A stretch of 64,000 nt of DNA from JAWLHA01 sp041690535. GTDB lineage: Bacteria > Pseudomonadota > Gammaproteobacteria > Thiohalomonadales > Thiohalomonadaceae. The notes under the pieces were generated by a model. That model saw nothing but the letters and a program-made list of their open reading frames with translations, was not told where the DNA came from and did no database searches. The position numbers and the translations under genes were made by a program. Positions 18,258 to 28,321 of the stretch are shown in pieces; positions within the stretch are counted from its first letter, which is position 1, and each line of letters starts with the position of its first letter. Location: positions 1 to 64,000 of the forward strand of contig JAWLHA010000014.1 of NCBI GenBank assembly GCA_041690535.1, in the 5' to 3' direction.

Positions 18258-20648
18258 ATGGTAAAAATCGAAATCAACGGCATATCCATTTCCGCCCGGG
18301 AGGGGCAGATGGTGATCGAAGCCGCCGACGAAGCGGGGATCTCCATCCCCAGATTCTGCTACCACAAGAAGCTTTCCATCGCCGCCAGCTGCCGGATGTG
18401 CCTGGTCGAAGTCGAAAAGGTGGCGAAACCGCTGCCAGCCTGTGCAACACCCGTGACCGAGGGGATGAAGGTCTTCACCCGCTCGCCCAAAGCCATTGCG
18501 GCGCAGAAAGCCGTGATGGAGTTTCTGCTCATCAACCATCCGCTGGACTGCCCCATTTGCGATCAGGGGGGGGAGTGTGATTTGCAGGAGATGGCGGTCG
18601 GCTACGGCAAGGACGTGTCCCGCTTCAGCGAAGGCAAAAGGGTGGTGCAGGACAAGAACATCGGGCCGTTGATCGCCACCGATATGACCCGCTGCATTCA
18701 CTGCACTCGGTGCGTCCGTTTCGGGCAGGAAGTGGCCGGGATCATGGAACTCGGCGCGACCGGGCGGGGCGAGCACATGCGTATCGGCACTTACATTGAA
18801 AAGAGTGTCGACTCCGAGGTTTCCGGCAATATCATCGATCTCTGCCCGGTGGGGGCACTTACTTCCAAACCCTACCGCTTCACTGCACGTCCATGGGAGC
18901 TGGTGGCCCACCCTGCCATTTCACCCCATGACTGCGTGGGTGCGAATCTGACGTTGCATGTGCGCCGCCATGAGGTGATGCGTGCCGTGGCTCGCGAGAA
19001 CGAGGTGGTCAACGAGAGTTGGATCGCCGATCGGGATCGCTACAGCTATCTGGGCCTCCGCCACACCGAACGTCTGACCCGGCCGATGGTGAAATCGGGG
19101 GGCCGCTGGCAGGAGACCGACTGGGATTCGGCGCTGGTGGCCGCAGTGGAAGGGCTGAAGCGCATTGGGGATGTGGAACCGGCGAACGTCGGTGCGCTGG
19201 GGGCCTACGGGGCCACCACCGAAGAACTCTATCTGCTTCAGAAGTTGACCCGGGGCATTGGCAGCCAAAACGTGGATCATCGGCTGCGCCAGCAGGATTT
19301 CGCGCGGCAGGAAGGGGCTGCTGTTTTCCCTTGGCTCGGCCAGGCGGTGGCCGACCTCGAGAACCTGGATGCTGCGTTGCTGGTGGGCTCGAACGTGCGC
19401 AAGGAGCAGCCTTTGATGGCGCTTCGTCTGCGCAAGTCTGCGCTGAAAGGCGGCAGCATCATGTTCATCAATCCGATGGACTACGCCTTTAACTTCCCTG
19501 TCGCCGAAAAGGTGGTCGTCTCTCCCTCGGTGATGGTCACTGAACTGGCCGCCGTGGCCAAAGTGTTGCTGGACAGCAAGGGTGAACGCGCTCCGGCCGG
19601 TTACGGTGAGTTACTGGACTGCACGGCTCCGGGGGAAGAGCACAAGGCCATTGCCGCGCGGCTGCAGCAGGCCACCAAGGGCACGGTGTTACTGGGCAAT
19701 CTCGCCGTCCATCACCCGGCGTACTCGGACTTGGCCGGTCTGGCCGTCCTCGTCGCTCGTTTGGCGGGGTGTCGGTTTGGCTATATCGGCGAGGGAGGCA
19801 ACAGCGCCGGGGCGTGGCTTGCGGGCGCTGTTCCCCACCGCCTGGCCGGAGGCAAGAGCGCTCCCACGGGGGGCAAGGCGTGGCGAGAGATGTTTGCATC
19901 CGGGGTGAAGGGGTATCTCCTGCTTGGTACGGAGCCGGAACTCGACTGCATCGACTCCGGCCTGGCTTCGCGGGCCCTCAACGACGCCGAGTTCGTGGTG
20001 GCGTTGACCGCGTTTCAGAGTGAGCAGATGCGTGAGTACGCCGATGTCCTGCTCCCCATCGGCTTGTTTCCGGAGACCTCAGGTACCTTCGTCAATGCCG
20101 AAGGGCTTTGGCAAAGCTTTCAAGGGGCGACCATGCCCCCTGGGGAGGCTCGGCCAGGATGGAAAGTGTTGCGGGTGCTTGGAAACCTCCTCGATGTTGA
20201 AGGGTTCGATTATGAGACTTCCGAGGAGATCAGGCAGGAACTCGAGACCAGGTGTGCGGAGATCATTCCCTCCAGCGAGAGTGACTGGGGTGCACCCCGC
20301 AACGAACGTCTCGGTGAGGGGCTGATTCGCATTGTGGACTTCCCCATCTACAGCGTGGACCCGATGGTGCGCCGCGCCACGGCGCTGCAGCACACTGCGG
20401 ATGCTGCGGTGACCGGCGTGAGCATGAACGCTCTGACCGCCGATGCCCGCGGGCTGTCGGGGCTGGACGAGGTACGGGTAAGCGACGGTAACAACGCGCT
20501 CACGCTGCCGTTGGTGATCGATGAGCGGGTGCCGGACGGGTGTGCATACATCGCTGCGGGGCAGACGCAAACCATGGGGCTTGGCGCCGCGTACGGGGTT
20601 ATTGAAGTGAGCCCCGCCGGTGAGGAAGCGAACCGGCAGGTTGTTTGA
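18258..20648 (+). CDS. nuoG: NADH-quinone oxidoreductase subunit G
   Basis: The largest peripheral-arm subunit (796 aa). The N-terminal ferredoxin-like [2Fe-2S] site (CYHKKLSIAASCRMC) is followed by the His-Cys3 N5 site (HPLDCPICDQGGECD) and the N4 site (CIHCTRCVRFGQEVAG). A molybdopterin-oxidoreductase-like domain fills the rest. The segment where E. coli carries the extra N7 cluster here reads ISPHDCVGANL with a single cysteine, so N7 is probably absent. No molybdenum cofactor function is expected. Confidence 0.97.
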   Translation: MVKIEINGISISAREGQMVIEAADEAGISIPRFCYHKKLSIAASCRMCLVEVEKVAKPLPACATPVTEGMKVFTRSPKAIAAQKAVMEFLLINHPLDCPICDQGGECDLQEMAVGYGKDVSRFSEGKRVVQDKNIGPLIATDMTRCIHCTRCVRFGQEVAGIMELGATGRGEHMRIGTYIEKSVDSEVSGNIIDLCPVGALTSKPYRFTARPWELVAHPAISPHDCVGANLTLHVRRHEVMRAVARENEVVNESWIADRDRYSYLGLRHTERLTRPMVKSGGRWQETDWDSALVAAVEGLKRIGDVEPANVGALGAYGATTEELYLLQKLTRGIGSQNVDHRLRQQDFARQEGAAVFPWLGQAVADLENLDAALLVGSNVRKEQPLMALRLRKSALKGGSIMFINPMDYAFNFPVAEKVVVSPSVMVTELAAVAKVLLDSKGERAPAGYGELLDCTAPGEEHKAIAARLQQATKGTVLLGNLAVHHPAYSDLAGLAVLVARLAGCRFGYIGEGGNSAGAWLAGAVPHRLAGGKSAPTGGKAWREMFASGVKGYLLLGTEPELDCIDSGLASRALNDAEFVVALTAFQSEQMREYADVLLPIGLFPETSGTFVNAEGLWQSFQGATMPPGEARPGWKVLRVLGNLLDVEGFDYETSEEIRQELETRCAEIIPSSESDWGAPRNERLGEGLIRIVDFPIYSVDPMVRRATALQHTADAAVTGVSMNALTADARGLSGLDEVRVSDGNNALTLPLVIDERVPDGCAYIAAGQTQTMGLGAAYGVIEVSPAGEEANRQVV

Positions 20649-20660
20649 TAGGAACGCCGA

Positions 20661-21731
20661 ATGATCGAACTGCTACAGAGTCTCCTGCAAGGGCTGGGCC
20701 TCTCTGATGGACCCCAGATGTTAGTCATCAGTGTGGTCAAGATTGTCGCCATCCTCGCGCCTTTGATGCTTGCGGTGGCCTACGTCACCTATGCCGAGCG
20801 CAAGATCATCGGCTACATGCAGGTGCGCATTGGTCCCAACCGTGTTGGCCCAAGGGGTTGGCTCCAGCCAATTGCCGACGCGGTCAAGTTGATGTTCAAG
20901 GAGATCGTCATCCCCTCGGGGGCGGACAAGAAACTCTTTTTGATGGCCCCGGTATTGGCGATGGCCCCGGCGCTGGCGGCCTGGGCCGTGGTCCCGTTCA
21001 ACTACGAGATGGTACTGGCCGACATCAATGCGAGTCTGCTGTACATCCTTGCGATTACCTCCATGGGCGTTTACGGCGTCATCATTGCCGGCTGGGCATC
21101 CAACTCCAAGTACTCGTTTCTCGGGGCGATGCGTTCGGCGGCACAGATCGTCTCCTATGAAATCGCCATGGGCTTCGCCCTCGTCGGCGTCCTGATGGCC
21201 GCGGGCAGCCTGAATCTGGGGGAGATCGTACGTGCCCAGGAAGGGGGGGTGTGGCAGTGGTACTGGTTACCGCTCCTGCCGTTGTTTGTCGTGTACTTCA
21301 TTGCCGGCGTGGCGGAAACCAACCGGGCGCCATTCGACGTCGCCGAGGGTGAATCGGAAATCGTCGCGGGGTTCCACGTCGAGTACTCCGGGATGGCATT
21401 CGCGGTGTTCTTCCTGGCCGAATACGCCAACATGATCCTGGTCTCGGCCTTGGCCTCGCTGCTGTTCCTTGGGGGCTGGCTGTCGCCGTTCCAGGGCATT
21501 CCCGGGGTCGGGGAGACCTTCCTGGGCGAACCCAGTATCCTTTGGCTCATCGTCAAGACCGGCTTCTTCCTTTTCCTTTACCTTTGGTTCCGGGCGACTT
21601 TCCCTCGGTACCGTTATGACCAAATCATGCGGCTCGGATGGAAGGTCTTCATCCCGATCACCATCGTTTGGATCCTGGTCGTCGGTGTGGCGATCATGGC
21701 CGAACTCCCGCCGTGGTTTGACGCAGTGTAA
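20661..21731 (+). CDS. nuoH: NADH-quinone oxidoreductase subunit H
   Basis: NuoH (356 aa) is the membrane subunit lining the quinone channel. About eight or nine transmembrane helices are evident. Conserved parts are TYAERKIIGYMQVRIGPNRV in the first loop, the acidic AETNRAPFDVAEGESEIV loop and the C-terminal RATFPRYRYDQIMRLGWK. It sits 12 bp after nuoG. Confidence 0.97.
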   Translation: MIELLQSLLQGLGLSDGPQMLVISVVKIVAILAPLMLAVAYVTYAERKIIGYMQVRIGPNRVGPRGWLQPIADAVKLMFKEIVIPSGADKKLFLMAPVLAMAPALAAWAVVPFNYEMVLADINASLLYILAITSMGVYGVIIAGWASNSKYSFLGAMRSAAQIVSYEIAMGFALVGVLMAAGSLNLGEIVRAQEGGVWQWYWLPLLPLFVVYFIAGVAETNRAPFDVAEGESEIVAGFHVEYSGMAFAVFFLAEYANMILVSALASLLFLGGWLSPFQGIPGVGETFLGEPSILWLIVKTGFFLFLYLWFRATFPRYRYDQIMRLGWKVFIPITIVWILVVGVAIMAELPPWFDAV

Positions 21732-21748
21732 CGGTGAGAGAACGACTG

Positions 21749-22237
21749 ATGAATGCCATAACTCGTACATTCAAGAGCCTTTTCCTGCGGGAATTGTTTA
21801 GCGGTCTGGGGGTCACCGGACGCTATCTGTTTGGCAAAAAACTGACGGTGCAGTATCCGGAGGAGCGGGCGCCACAGTCGCAACGCTTCAGGGGGCTGCA
21901 CGCGTTGAGGCGCTATCCCAACGGCGAGGAGCGTTGTATTGCCTGCAAGCTCTGCGAGGTGGTTTGTCCGGCAATGGCGATCACCATTGAAGCGGAGCCT
22001 CGTGAAGACGGCAGTCGTCGCACGACCCGCTATGACATCGACCTGACCAAGTGCATCTTCTGTGGTTTTTGTGAGGAATCCTGTCCCGTGGACTCCATTG
22101 TCGAGACGAGGGTTTACGAATACCACGGAGAGGAGCGGGGCGATCTGCTCATGACAAAAGAGCGCCTGCTGGCGGTCGGTGACAAACACGAAGCGCAAAT
22201 CGCAGCGGATCGGGAGGCGGACGCACGCTACCGCTGA
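21749..22237 (+). CDS. nuoI: NADH-quinone oxidoreductase subunit I
   Basis: A 162-residue ferredoxin-type subunit with two [4Fe-4S] clusters (N6a and N6b). The ligands are Cys63/66/69 with Cys112, and Cys102/105/108 with Cys73, in CIACKLCEVVCP and CIFCGFCEESCP. The ATG at 21749 is preferred: it gives the family length and follows GAGAGAAC; a GTG 15 bp upstream is the alternative. Confidence 0.97.
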   Translation: MNAITRTFKSLFLRELFSGLGVTGRYLFGKKLTVQYPEERAPQSQRFRGLHALRRYPNGEERCIACKLCEVVCPAMAITIEAEPREDGSRRTTRYDIDLTKCIFCGFCEESCPVDSIVETRVYEYHGEERGDLLMTKERLLAVGDKHEAQIAADREADARYR

Positions 22238-22267
22238 TGCCCACCCTAGACAAGAACGGATGAACAC

Positions 22268-22873
22268 ATGAGCTTTGAACAGATCCTTTTCTACGCCTTC
22301 GCGGCCATTTTGGTGGCTTCCGCCGGGATGGTGATCACCGTTCGCAACCCGGTTCATGCCGCCCTGTTCCTGGTGTTGGCTTTCTTCACCAGCGCAGCAC
22401 TGTGGATGCTTCTGGAGGCGGAGTTCCTCGCCATCACACTGGTCCTCGTCTACGTGGGCGCCGTAGCCGTTTTGTTCCTGTTTGTGGTGATGATGCTCGA
22501 CATTAACGTCACGCCGCTTCGAGAGGGGTTCGCCCGCTATCTGCCCGTCGGGGGAATCGTTGCATTGCTGACATTTGGCGTCATGGCGTCGGTGGTTGGG
22601 GCCAAGAATTTCGGTGTCGATGTGGTTCCGGCACCGGAACGGTTGCCCGCCGATCACAACAACACCCGGATGCTCGGTGAACAGCTGTACACCACCTATG
22701 TGTTCGCGTTTGAGATTGCTGCCGTCATCCTGCTGGTGGCCATCGTTGCGGCGATCGCCCTGACGCTACGCCGGCGGCCCGAAACCAAGTATCAGGATGT
22801 GGCAAAGCAGGTGGCGGTGCGCCGGGCTGACCGGTTGCAGGTGGTGAAGCTACAGGCCGAAGAGCGCAAGTGA
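22268..22873 (+). CDS. nuoJ: NADH-quinone oxidoreductase subunit J
   Basis: A membrane subunit (201 aa) with five transmembrane helices. The third helix carries the conserved LVLVYVGAVAVLFLFVVMM segment that forms the pi-bulge helix in known structures. The cytoplasmic C-terminal tail is positively charged. It lies 30 bp after nuoI. Confidence 0.96.
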   Translation: MSFEQILFYAFAAILVASAGMVITVRNPVHAALFLVLAFFTSAALWMLLEAEFLAITLVLVYVGAVAVLFLFVVMMLDINVTPLREGFARYLPVGGIVALLTFGVMASVVGAKNFGVDVVPAPERLPADHNNTRMLGEQLYTTYVFAFEIAAVILLVAIVAAIALTLRRRPETKYQDVAKQVAVRRADRLQVVKLQAEERK

Positions 22874-22904
22874 ACGGCAAAGGCATGAGTTTGTGGGGGC
22901 AGGC

Positions 22905-23210
22905 ATGATCGCGTTGTCGGATTATCTGGTATTGGGGGCCATTCTGTTCTGTTTGAGCATGGCCGGCGTGTTCATCAACCGTAAGAACATGATCATTCTG
23001 CTGATGTGCATCGAGTTGATGCTGCTGGCCGTGAACATGAACTTTATTGCCTTCTCCCACTATCTGGGCGATGCCGCCGGGCAGGTCTTTGTGTTCTTCA
23101 TTCTGACCGTCGCAGCAGCGGAGGCAGCAATCGGCCTTGCGATCCTGGTTGTACTGTTCCGCACCAAGCGCACCATCAATGTCGCCGATCTGGACTCGCT
23201 GAAGGGATAA
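22905..23210 (+). CDS. nuoK: NADH-quinone oxidoreductase subunit K
   Basis: A 101-residue, three-helix, MrpC-like subunit. The two membrane glutamates of the proton path are visible, in CIELMLLAVN (helix 2) and AAAEAAIGLAI (helix 3). The ATG at 22905, preceded by GGGGGCAGG, restores the normal family length; an upstream in-frame start would add four residues. Confidence 0.96.
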   Translation: MIALSDYLVLGAILFCLSMAGVFINRKNMIILLMCIELMLLAVNMNFIAFSHYLGDAAGQVFVFFILTVAAAEAAIGLAILVVLFRTKRTINVADLDSLKG

Positions 23211-23213
23211 GCC

Positions 23214-25214
23214 GTGTTGGAGAACTTGCATAACGTCAACATCGCCATCGTCTTGGCCCCTCTGGTCGGCGCGGTGGTCGCCGGACTGTTCGGTAAACTC
23301 ATTGGGCGGGTAGGCGCCCATACCGTAACGATTCTTGGGGTTGGTATTTCGTTCGCCCTCTCGGCACTGGTGTTCAAGAGGGTGGTAATCGACGAGATCG
23401 GTACTATCAATCAGTCCGTCTACACCTGGCTGGAGAGCGATGGCATTCGGCTCGAAGTCGGGTTCATGGTGGACAAGCTCACCGCCATGATGATGGTGGT
23501 GGTGACCTTTGTCTCCCTGATGGTTCACGTCTACACCATTGGCTATATGGCGGACGACGAGCATAACTGGCCCGAGGACAGCCTGGCCGGCAAGAGCAGT
23601 TATCAGCGCTTTTTCAGTTACATCTCGCTGTTTACCTTCTCCATGCTGATGTTGGTCATGGCCAACAACTTCATGCAGCTGTTCTTCGGTTGGGAAGCGG
23701 TGGGCCTGGTTTCCTATTTGTTGATCGGTTTCTGGTTCACCCGGGACAGTGCTGTCTATGCCAACCTGAAGGCGTTTTTGGTCAACCGGGTCGGCGACTT
23801 CGGCTTTGTCCTGGGGATCGCGGCGGTGCTCATGTACTTCAACAGCCTCGATTACCGCGAAGTCTTCCAGACCGCCGAGCTTCACAAGGACCTGACCATG
23901 AGCATCTGGCCCGGTGCCGACTGGAGTGTGATGACGGTCATCTGCATTCTGTTGTTCATCGGCGCTATGGGTAAGTCGGCTCAAGTGCCTCTTCATGTCT
24001 GGCTGCCTGACTCCATGGAGGGCCCCACGCCCATTTCCGCGTTGATCCATGCGGCCACAATGGTAACGGCCGGTATCTTCATGGTCGCCCGGATGTCGCC
24101 TTTGTATGAGCTTTCCGAGACAGCCCTGAGTTTCATCATGGTGATCGGGGCCATCACTGCGCTGTTCATGGGCTTCCTGGGTCTGATTCAGAATGACATC
24201 AAGCGAGTGGTCGCCTACTCCACACTCTCGCAGCTTGGCTATATGACCGTTGCACTCGGGGCATCGGCTTATGCGGCTGGGGTGTTCCACCTGATGACCC
24301 ACGCCTTCTTCAAGGCGCTGCTGTTCCTGGCCGCCGGTTCGGTCATCATCGCCATGCACCATGAGCAGGACATGCGCAAGATGGGTGGATTGCGGAAGTA
24401 CATGCCGATCACCTGGATCACCTCGCTCATCGGTTCGCTGGCGCTGATCGGATTCCCCGGCTTCGCCGGATTCTTCTCCAAGGATTCCATCATTGAAGCG
24501 GTCGGCCACTCTCAACTGGCCGGCTCGGGGTTTGCCTACGCCGCCGTATTGGTTGGCGTGTTTGTCACGGCGCTGTATAGCTTCCGGATGTATTTCCTGG
24601 TCTTCCATGGCAAGGAGCGCATGGACCACCATACCAGGGAGCATCTGCACGAGTCCCCATGGGTCGTCACGGTTCCGCTCATCGCCCTGGCAATCCCCTC
24701 GGTGCTGGCAGGGGGAGTGTATGTGGGTGACATGGTCTTTGGCGACTTTTTCGCGGGTGCGATCGTCGTTGCCCCAGAACATGATGTGCTCGCGGCAGTG
24801 GGGCAGGGGTATCACGGTCCGCTGGGGATGATGCTCCACGGACTTCTCACCGCACCGTTCTGGCTGGCGGCCGCGGGGGTGGGGGTGGCCTGGTTCTTCT
24901 ACATGAAACGACCGGATATCCCCGCAGCCATCAAGGAGAAGTTTGCGCCGGTCCACGCAATTTTGGAGCGGAAGTATGGTTTCGATGAGTTCAATGAGTG
25001 GTTCTTCGCCGGCGGCGGCCGCCTCTTGGGCAAGGGTTTTTGGCGGATCGGCGATGTGACCTTGATCGACGGGCTTTTGGTTAACGGTTCAGCGCGAACC
25101 GTGGGTTGGGTATCGGCGATTATCCGTCATGTGCAAACCGGATACCTGTACCACTATGCCTTCGCCATGATTGTCGGCCTGCTACTGCTGTTTGGCCTCT
25201 ACGTGGTCGGCTGA
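23214..25214 (+). CDS. nuoL: NADH-quinone oxidoreductase subunit L
   Basis: NuoL (666 aa) is the distal antiporter-like proton pump. The essential membrane Glu is in FFGWEAVGLVSYLLIGFW, lysine residues lie in GAMGKSAQVPLHVWLPDSMEGPTPIS, and HAATMVTAG follows. The C-terminal part contains the long amphipathic helix and a last anchoring helix. The start is GTG 23214 (TTG at 23217 also possible), 3 bp after nuoK. Confidence 0.97.
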   Translation: MLENLHNVNIAIVLAPLVGAVVAGLFGKLIGRVGAHTVTILGVGISFALSALVFKRVVIDEIGTINQSVYTWLESDGIRLEVGFMVDKLTAMMMVVVTFVSLMVHVYTIGYMADDEHNWPEDSLAGKSSYQRFFSYISLFTFSMLMLVMANNFMQLFFGWEAVGLVSYLLIGFWFTRDSAVYANLKAFLVNRVGDFGFVLGIAAVLMYFNSLDYREVFQTAELHKDLTMSIWPGADWSVMTVICILLFIGAMGKSAQVPLHVWLPDSMEGPTPISALIHAATMVTAGIFMVARMSPLYELSETALSFIMVIGAITALFMGFLGLIQNDIKRVVAYSTLSQLGYMTVALGASAYAAGVFHLMTHAFFKALLFLAAGSVIIAMHHEQDMRKMGGLRKYMPITWITSLIGSLALIGFPGFAGFFSKDSIIEAVGHSQLAGSGFAYAAVLVGVFVTALYSFRMYFLVFHGKERMDHHTREHLHESPWVVTVPLIALAIPSVLAGGVYVGDMVFGDFFAGAIVVAPEHDVLAAVGQGYHGPLGMMLHGLLTAPFWLAAAGVGVAWFFYMKRPDIPAAIKEKFAPVHAILERKYGFDEFNEWFFAGGGRLLGKGFWRIGDVTLIDGLLVNGSARTVGWVSAIIRHVQTGYLYHYAFAMIVGLLLLFGLYVVG

Positions 25215-25238
25215 TAAGACAACAAAGGGTTTGGATGC

Positions 25239-26753
25239 ATGTTCGCTGATTTGCCGCTACTGAGTCTGGTGATTTGGACCCCCATTCTGGGTGGGCTGTT
25301 GGTGCTTGCCACGGGCAGTGACCGGGGGGTGGAGGCGCGAGTTCTTGCGCTGGTGGTCGCTATCGTGACGTTCGGGTTATCGATCCCGTTGTATACCGGA
25401 TTCGATAATTTCACCCATCAGATGCAGTTCGTTGAACTCCATCCGTGGATCGAGACGTTCAGGATCAACTACCACTTGGGCGTGGACGGGATTTCCATGC
25501 CACTCATTCTGCTGACTTCCTTCAGCACCATGCTGGTGGTGGTTGCCGGATGGGAGGTCATCAAATTCAAGCCCGCGCAGTACATGGCGGCCTTCCTTAT
25601 CATGGAAGGGCTCATGATTGGTGTGTTCGCCGCCCTGGATGCCATGCTCTTCTACGTGTTCTGGGAAGCGATGCTCATCCCCATGTTCATCGTCATCGGC
25701 ATGTGGGGTGGACCGCGGCGCATCTACGCGACGTTGAAGTTTTTCCTCTACACCTTCCTGGGCTCGGTGTTCATGTTGATCGCGCTCATCTACCTGTATC
25801 GGCAGGCAGGTAGCTTTGCGATTCAGGACTTTCACATCGTCCGCATCGGGCTGAATGCACAGATCCTCATCTTCCTTGCGTTCTTGCTTGCATTTGCCGT
25901 GAAGGTCCCCATGTGGCCGGTTCACACCTGGCTTCCGGATGCACATGTCGAGGCTCCCACCGGTGGTTCGGTGATTCTGGCCGCGATCATGTTGAAGCTT
26001 GGGGCATACGGGTTCCTGCGGTTCTCACTGCCCATTACGCCGGACGCGAGCAGTCAACTCGATTGGCTGATGATTCTGCTGTCCCTGATCGCCGTGGCAT
26101 ACATCGGCTTCGTGGCGCTGGCTCAGCAGGACATGAAGAAACTGATCGCATACTCCTCCATTTCACACATGGGTTTCGTGACGCTCGGTTTCTTCATTGC
26201 CTATGCGATCTTCGATCAGACGGGCAGCTATCACGGTGCAGCGATGGGGATCGAAGGGGGCATGGTCCAGATGATCTCCCATGGCTTCATCTCCGGGGCG
26301 ATGTTCCTCTGTGTGGGGGTGCTTTATGACCGCGTGCACAGCCGGGACATTTCTGCTTACGGCGGGGTTGCGAACCGAATGCCTGTCTTCGCCGGGTTCA
26401 TGGTGTTGTTTGCCATGGCCAACGCGGGGCTTCCCGGCACCTCGGGATTCGTGGGTGAGTTCATGGTCATTTTGAGCGCGTTCAAGGCTAATTTCTGGTA
26501 CGCCCTCATCGCGGCGACGACGTTGATCCTTGGGGCCGCTTACACGTTGTGGATGGTCAAGCGGGTCATGTTCGGTCAGGTGGCGAACGACAACGTAGCC
26601 AAGCTTCAGGATCTGTCCGGGCGGGAGGTCATCATTCTCGGTACGTTGGCGGTGGCGGTACTCTTGTTTGGTCTGTGGCCCGCGCCGCTGTTGGACGTAA
26701 TGCGGCCGACGGTCGAGAATCTGGTCCAGCACATTGCTGTGTCCAAGCTTTGA
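25239..26753 (+). CDS. nuoM: NADH-quinone oxidoreductase subunit M
   Basis: NuoM (504 aa) is the middle antiporter-like proton-pumping subunit, with 14 predicted helices. The conserved Glu in FYVFWEAMLIPMF and the lysine-bearing FAVKVPMWPVHTWLPDAHVEAPTGGSV stretch (quoted in part: KVPMWPVHTWLPDAHVEAP) are present, along with HMGFVTLG and GTSGFVGEF. Confidence 0.97.
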   Translation: MFADLPLLSLVIWTPILGGLLVLATGSDRGVEARVLALVVAIVTFGLSIPLYTGFDNFTHQMQFVELHPWIETFRINYHLGVDGISMPLILLTSFSTMLVVVAGWEVIKFKPAQYMAAFLIMEGLMIGVFAALDAMLFYVFWEAMLIPMFIVIGMWGGPRRIYATLKFFLYTFLGSVFMLIALIYLYRQAGSFAIQDFHIVRIGLNAQILIFLAFLLAFAVKVPMWPVHTWLPDAHVEAPTGGSVILAAIMLKLGAYGFLRFSLPITPDASSQLDWLMILLSLIAVAYIGFVALAQQDMKKLIAYSSISHMGFVTLGFFIAYAIFDQTGSYHGAAMGIEGGMVQMISHGFISGAMFLCVGVLYDRVHSRDISAYGGVANRMPVFAGFMVLFAMANAGLPGTSGFVGEFMVILSAFKANFWYALIAATTLILGAAYTLWMVKRVMFGQVANDNVAKLQDLSGREVIILGTLAVAVLLFGLWPAPLLDVMRPTVENLVQHIAVSKL

Positions 26754-26823
26754 ACAAACCGGTATGGCATGGTGCGTCCTCTCTGGAGGGGACGGCGATG
26801 GAGAGGCTTGAGAGAGTTGCCCG

Positions 26824-28260
26824 ATGAATTTTGAGATGCCCAACTTCCTTCCGGCGGCGCCGGAGATCTTCCTGCTCACCATGACTTGCGTGATCCTGGT
26901 GGTGGATCTGTTTCTTACGGAGCGCAGCCGGGCGGCGACATATGTCCTCTCTCAGGCAACTCTGGTGGGGGCGTTCATTCTCAGCCTCTCCCTCTACAGC
27001 GACGCGACGGTAGTGAGTTTCAGCGGAACCTTCGTCCTTGACCCGATGGCCACTGTACTCAAGCTCGCCATCTACGGGGCAGGTTTCGTCATTTTCCTCT
27101 ATGCGCGGCCCTACCTGCGGGCGCGGAACATGTTCACCGGTGAGTTTTTCGTGCTCGGACTGTTTGGCGTGCTCGGCATGATGGTGATGGTCTCTGCACA
27201 CAGCTTTCTCACCATCTACCTCGGCCTGGAGCTGCTCTCGCTGGCGCTCTACGCGATGGTGGCCTTGCAGCGGGAGTCCCAGGCGGCAACCGAGGCCGCG
27301 ATGAAGTATTTCATCCTTGGGGCGATGGCGTCGGCGATGTTGTTGTACGGCATGTCGATGATTTACGGGATCACCGGGAGCCTTGATTTGGCAGAAGTGC
27401 AGGCGGCGATCGCTTCGGGAGTGCCCAACAGCCTCGTCCTCGTCTTCGGCCTGGTGTTCATCCTTGTCGGGGTGGCGTTCAAGCTGGGCGCTGTACCGTT
27501 CCACATGTGGCTACCTGACGTCTACCATGGCGCTCCGACTGCGGTCACCCTCTATCTGAGCTCTGCGCCCAAGCTCGCGGCCTTCGCCATGCTCATGCGC
27601 CTGTTGGTGGATGCATTGCCGGGATTGCAGTCCCAGTGGCACGACATTCTGGTGCTTCTCAGCGTGCTCTCCATCGGTGTTGGAAATCTCGTCGCCATCG
27701 CCCAGACCAACATTAAGCGGATGCTGGCCTATTCCGGTATTTCCCACGTCGGCTTCCTGCTCCTGGGGGTGCTTTCGGGATCGCAGGAAGGCTATGCCGC
27801 CGGCATGTTCTACGCGTTGGTGTACGTCATTATGAGTCTCGGCGGCTTCGGTATGGTGATCCTCATGAGTCGCGCCGGATTCGAGGCCGACCGCCTCGAG
27901 GATTACAAGGGGCTGAATGAGCGGAGCCCCTGGTTTGCAGGGATTATGCTGATCCTGATGTTCTCCATGGCGGGTGTACCTCCGTTTCTCGGCTTTTGGG
28001 CGAAACTCGCCGTGATTCAGGCGGTGGTCGGCGCCGATTTGGTCTGGCTCGCGGCGGTTGCTGTCATCTTCTCAGTGATTGGCGCCTTCTATTACCTGCG
28101 GGTGATCAAGCTGATGTATTTCGACAAGCCGGAGCAGACCGAGGGTTTGGAGGCGAGTTTTGACCTGCGGGTCGTCCTCAGCGCCAATGGCTTGGCCGTA
28201 CTTGGTCTGGGGATCTACCCCGGGGCGCTTATGGCCCTGTGCGTAAGTGCCATGGGTTGA
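26824..28260 (+). CDS. nuoN: NADH-quinone oxidoreductase subunit N
   Basis: NuoN (478 aa) is the antiporter-like subunit nearest the peripheral arm and the last gene of the complex I operon. Conserved elements are YLGLELLSLALYAMVA with its membrane Glu, FKLGAVPFHMWLPDVYHGAP, the AYSGISHVGF helix and SMAGVPPFLGFWAK. A 70-bp gap to nuoM contains a small hairpin-forming GTCCTCT/AGGGGAC pair. Confidence 0.97.
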   Translation: MNFEMPNFLPAAPEIFLLTMTCVILVVDLFLTERSRAATYVLSQATLVGAFILSLSLYSDATVVSFSGTFVLDPMATVLKLAIYGAGFVIFLYARPYLRARNMFTGEFFVLGLFGVLGMMVMVSAHSFLTIYLGLELLSLALYAMVALQRESQAATEAAMKYFILGAMASAMLLYGMSMIYGITGSLDLAEVQAAIASGVPNSLVLVFGLVFILVGVAFKLGAVPFHMWLPDVYHGAPTAVTLYLSSAPKLAAFAMLMRLLVDALPGLQSQWHDILVLLSVLSIGVGNLVAIAQTNIKRMLAYSGISHVGFLLLGVLSGSQEGYAAGMFYALVYVIMSLGGFGMVILMSRAGFEADRLEDYKGLNERSPWFAGIMLILMFSMAGVPPFLGFWAKLAVIQAVVGADLVWLAAVAVIFSVIGAFYYLRVIKLMYFDKPEQTEGLEASFDLRVVLSANGLAVLGLGIYPGALMALCVSAMG

Positions 28261-28321
28261 ACTCCAGCGGATTGCAGGCATCTGATATAATCGGCGGTTT
28301 CTCGATTCGGCACGCATTTTC

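Noticed and set aside
22725..24956. 743-codon open frame opposite nuoJ-nuoL
   Set aside because: Antisense to three conserved membrane genes; rich in His/Gln/Asp, the mirror of hydrophobic codons.
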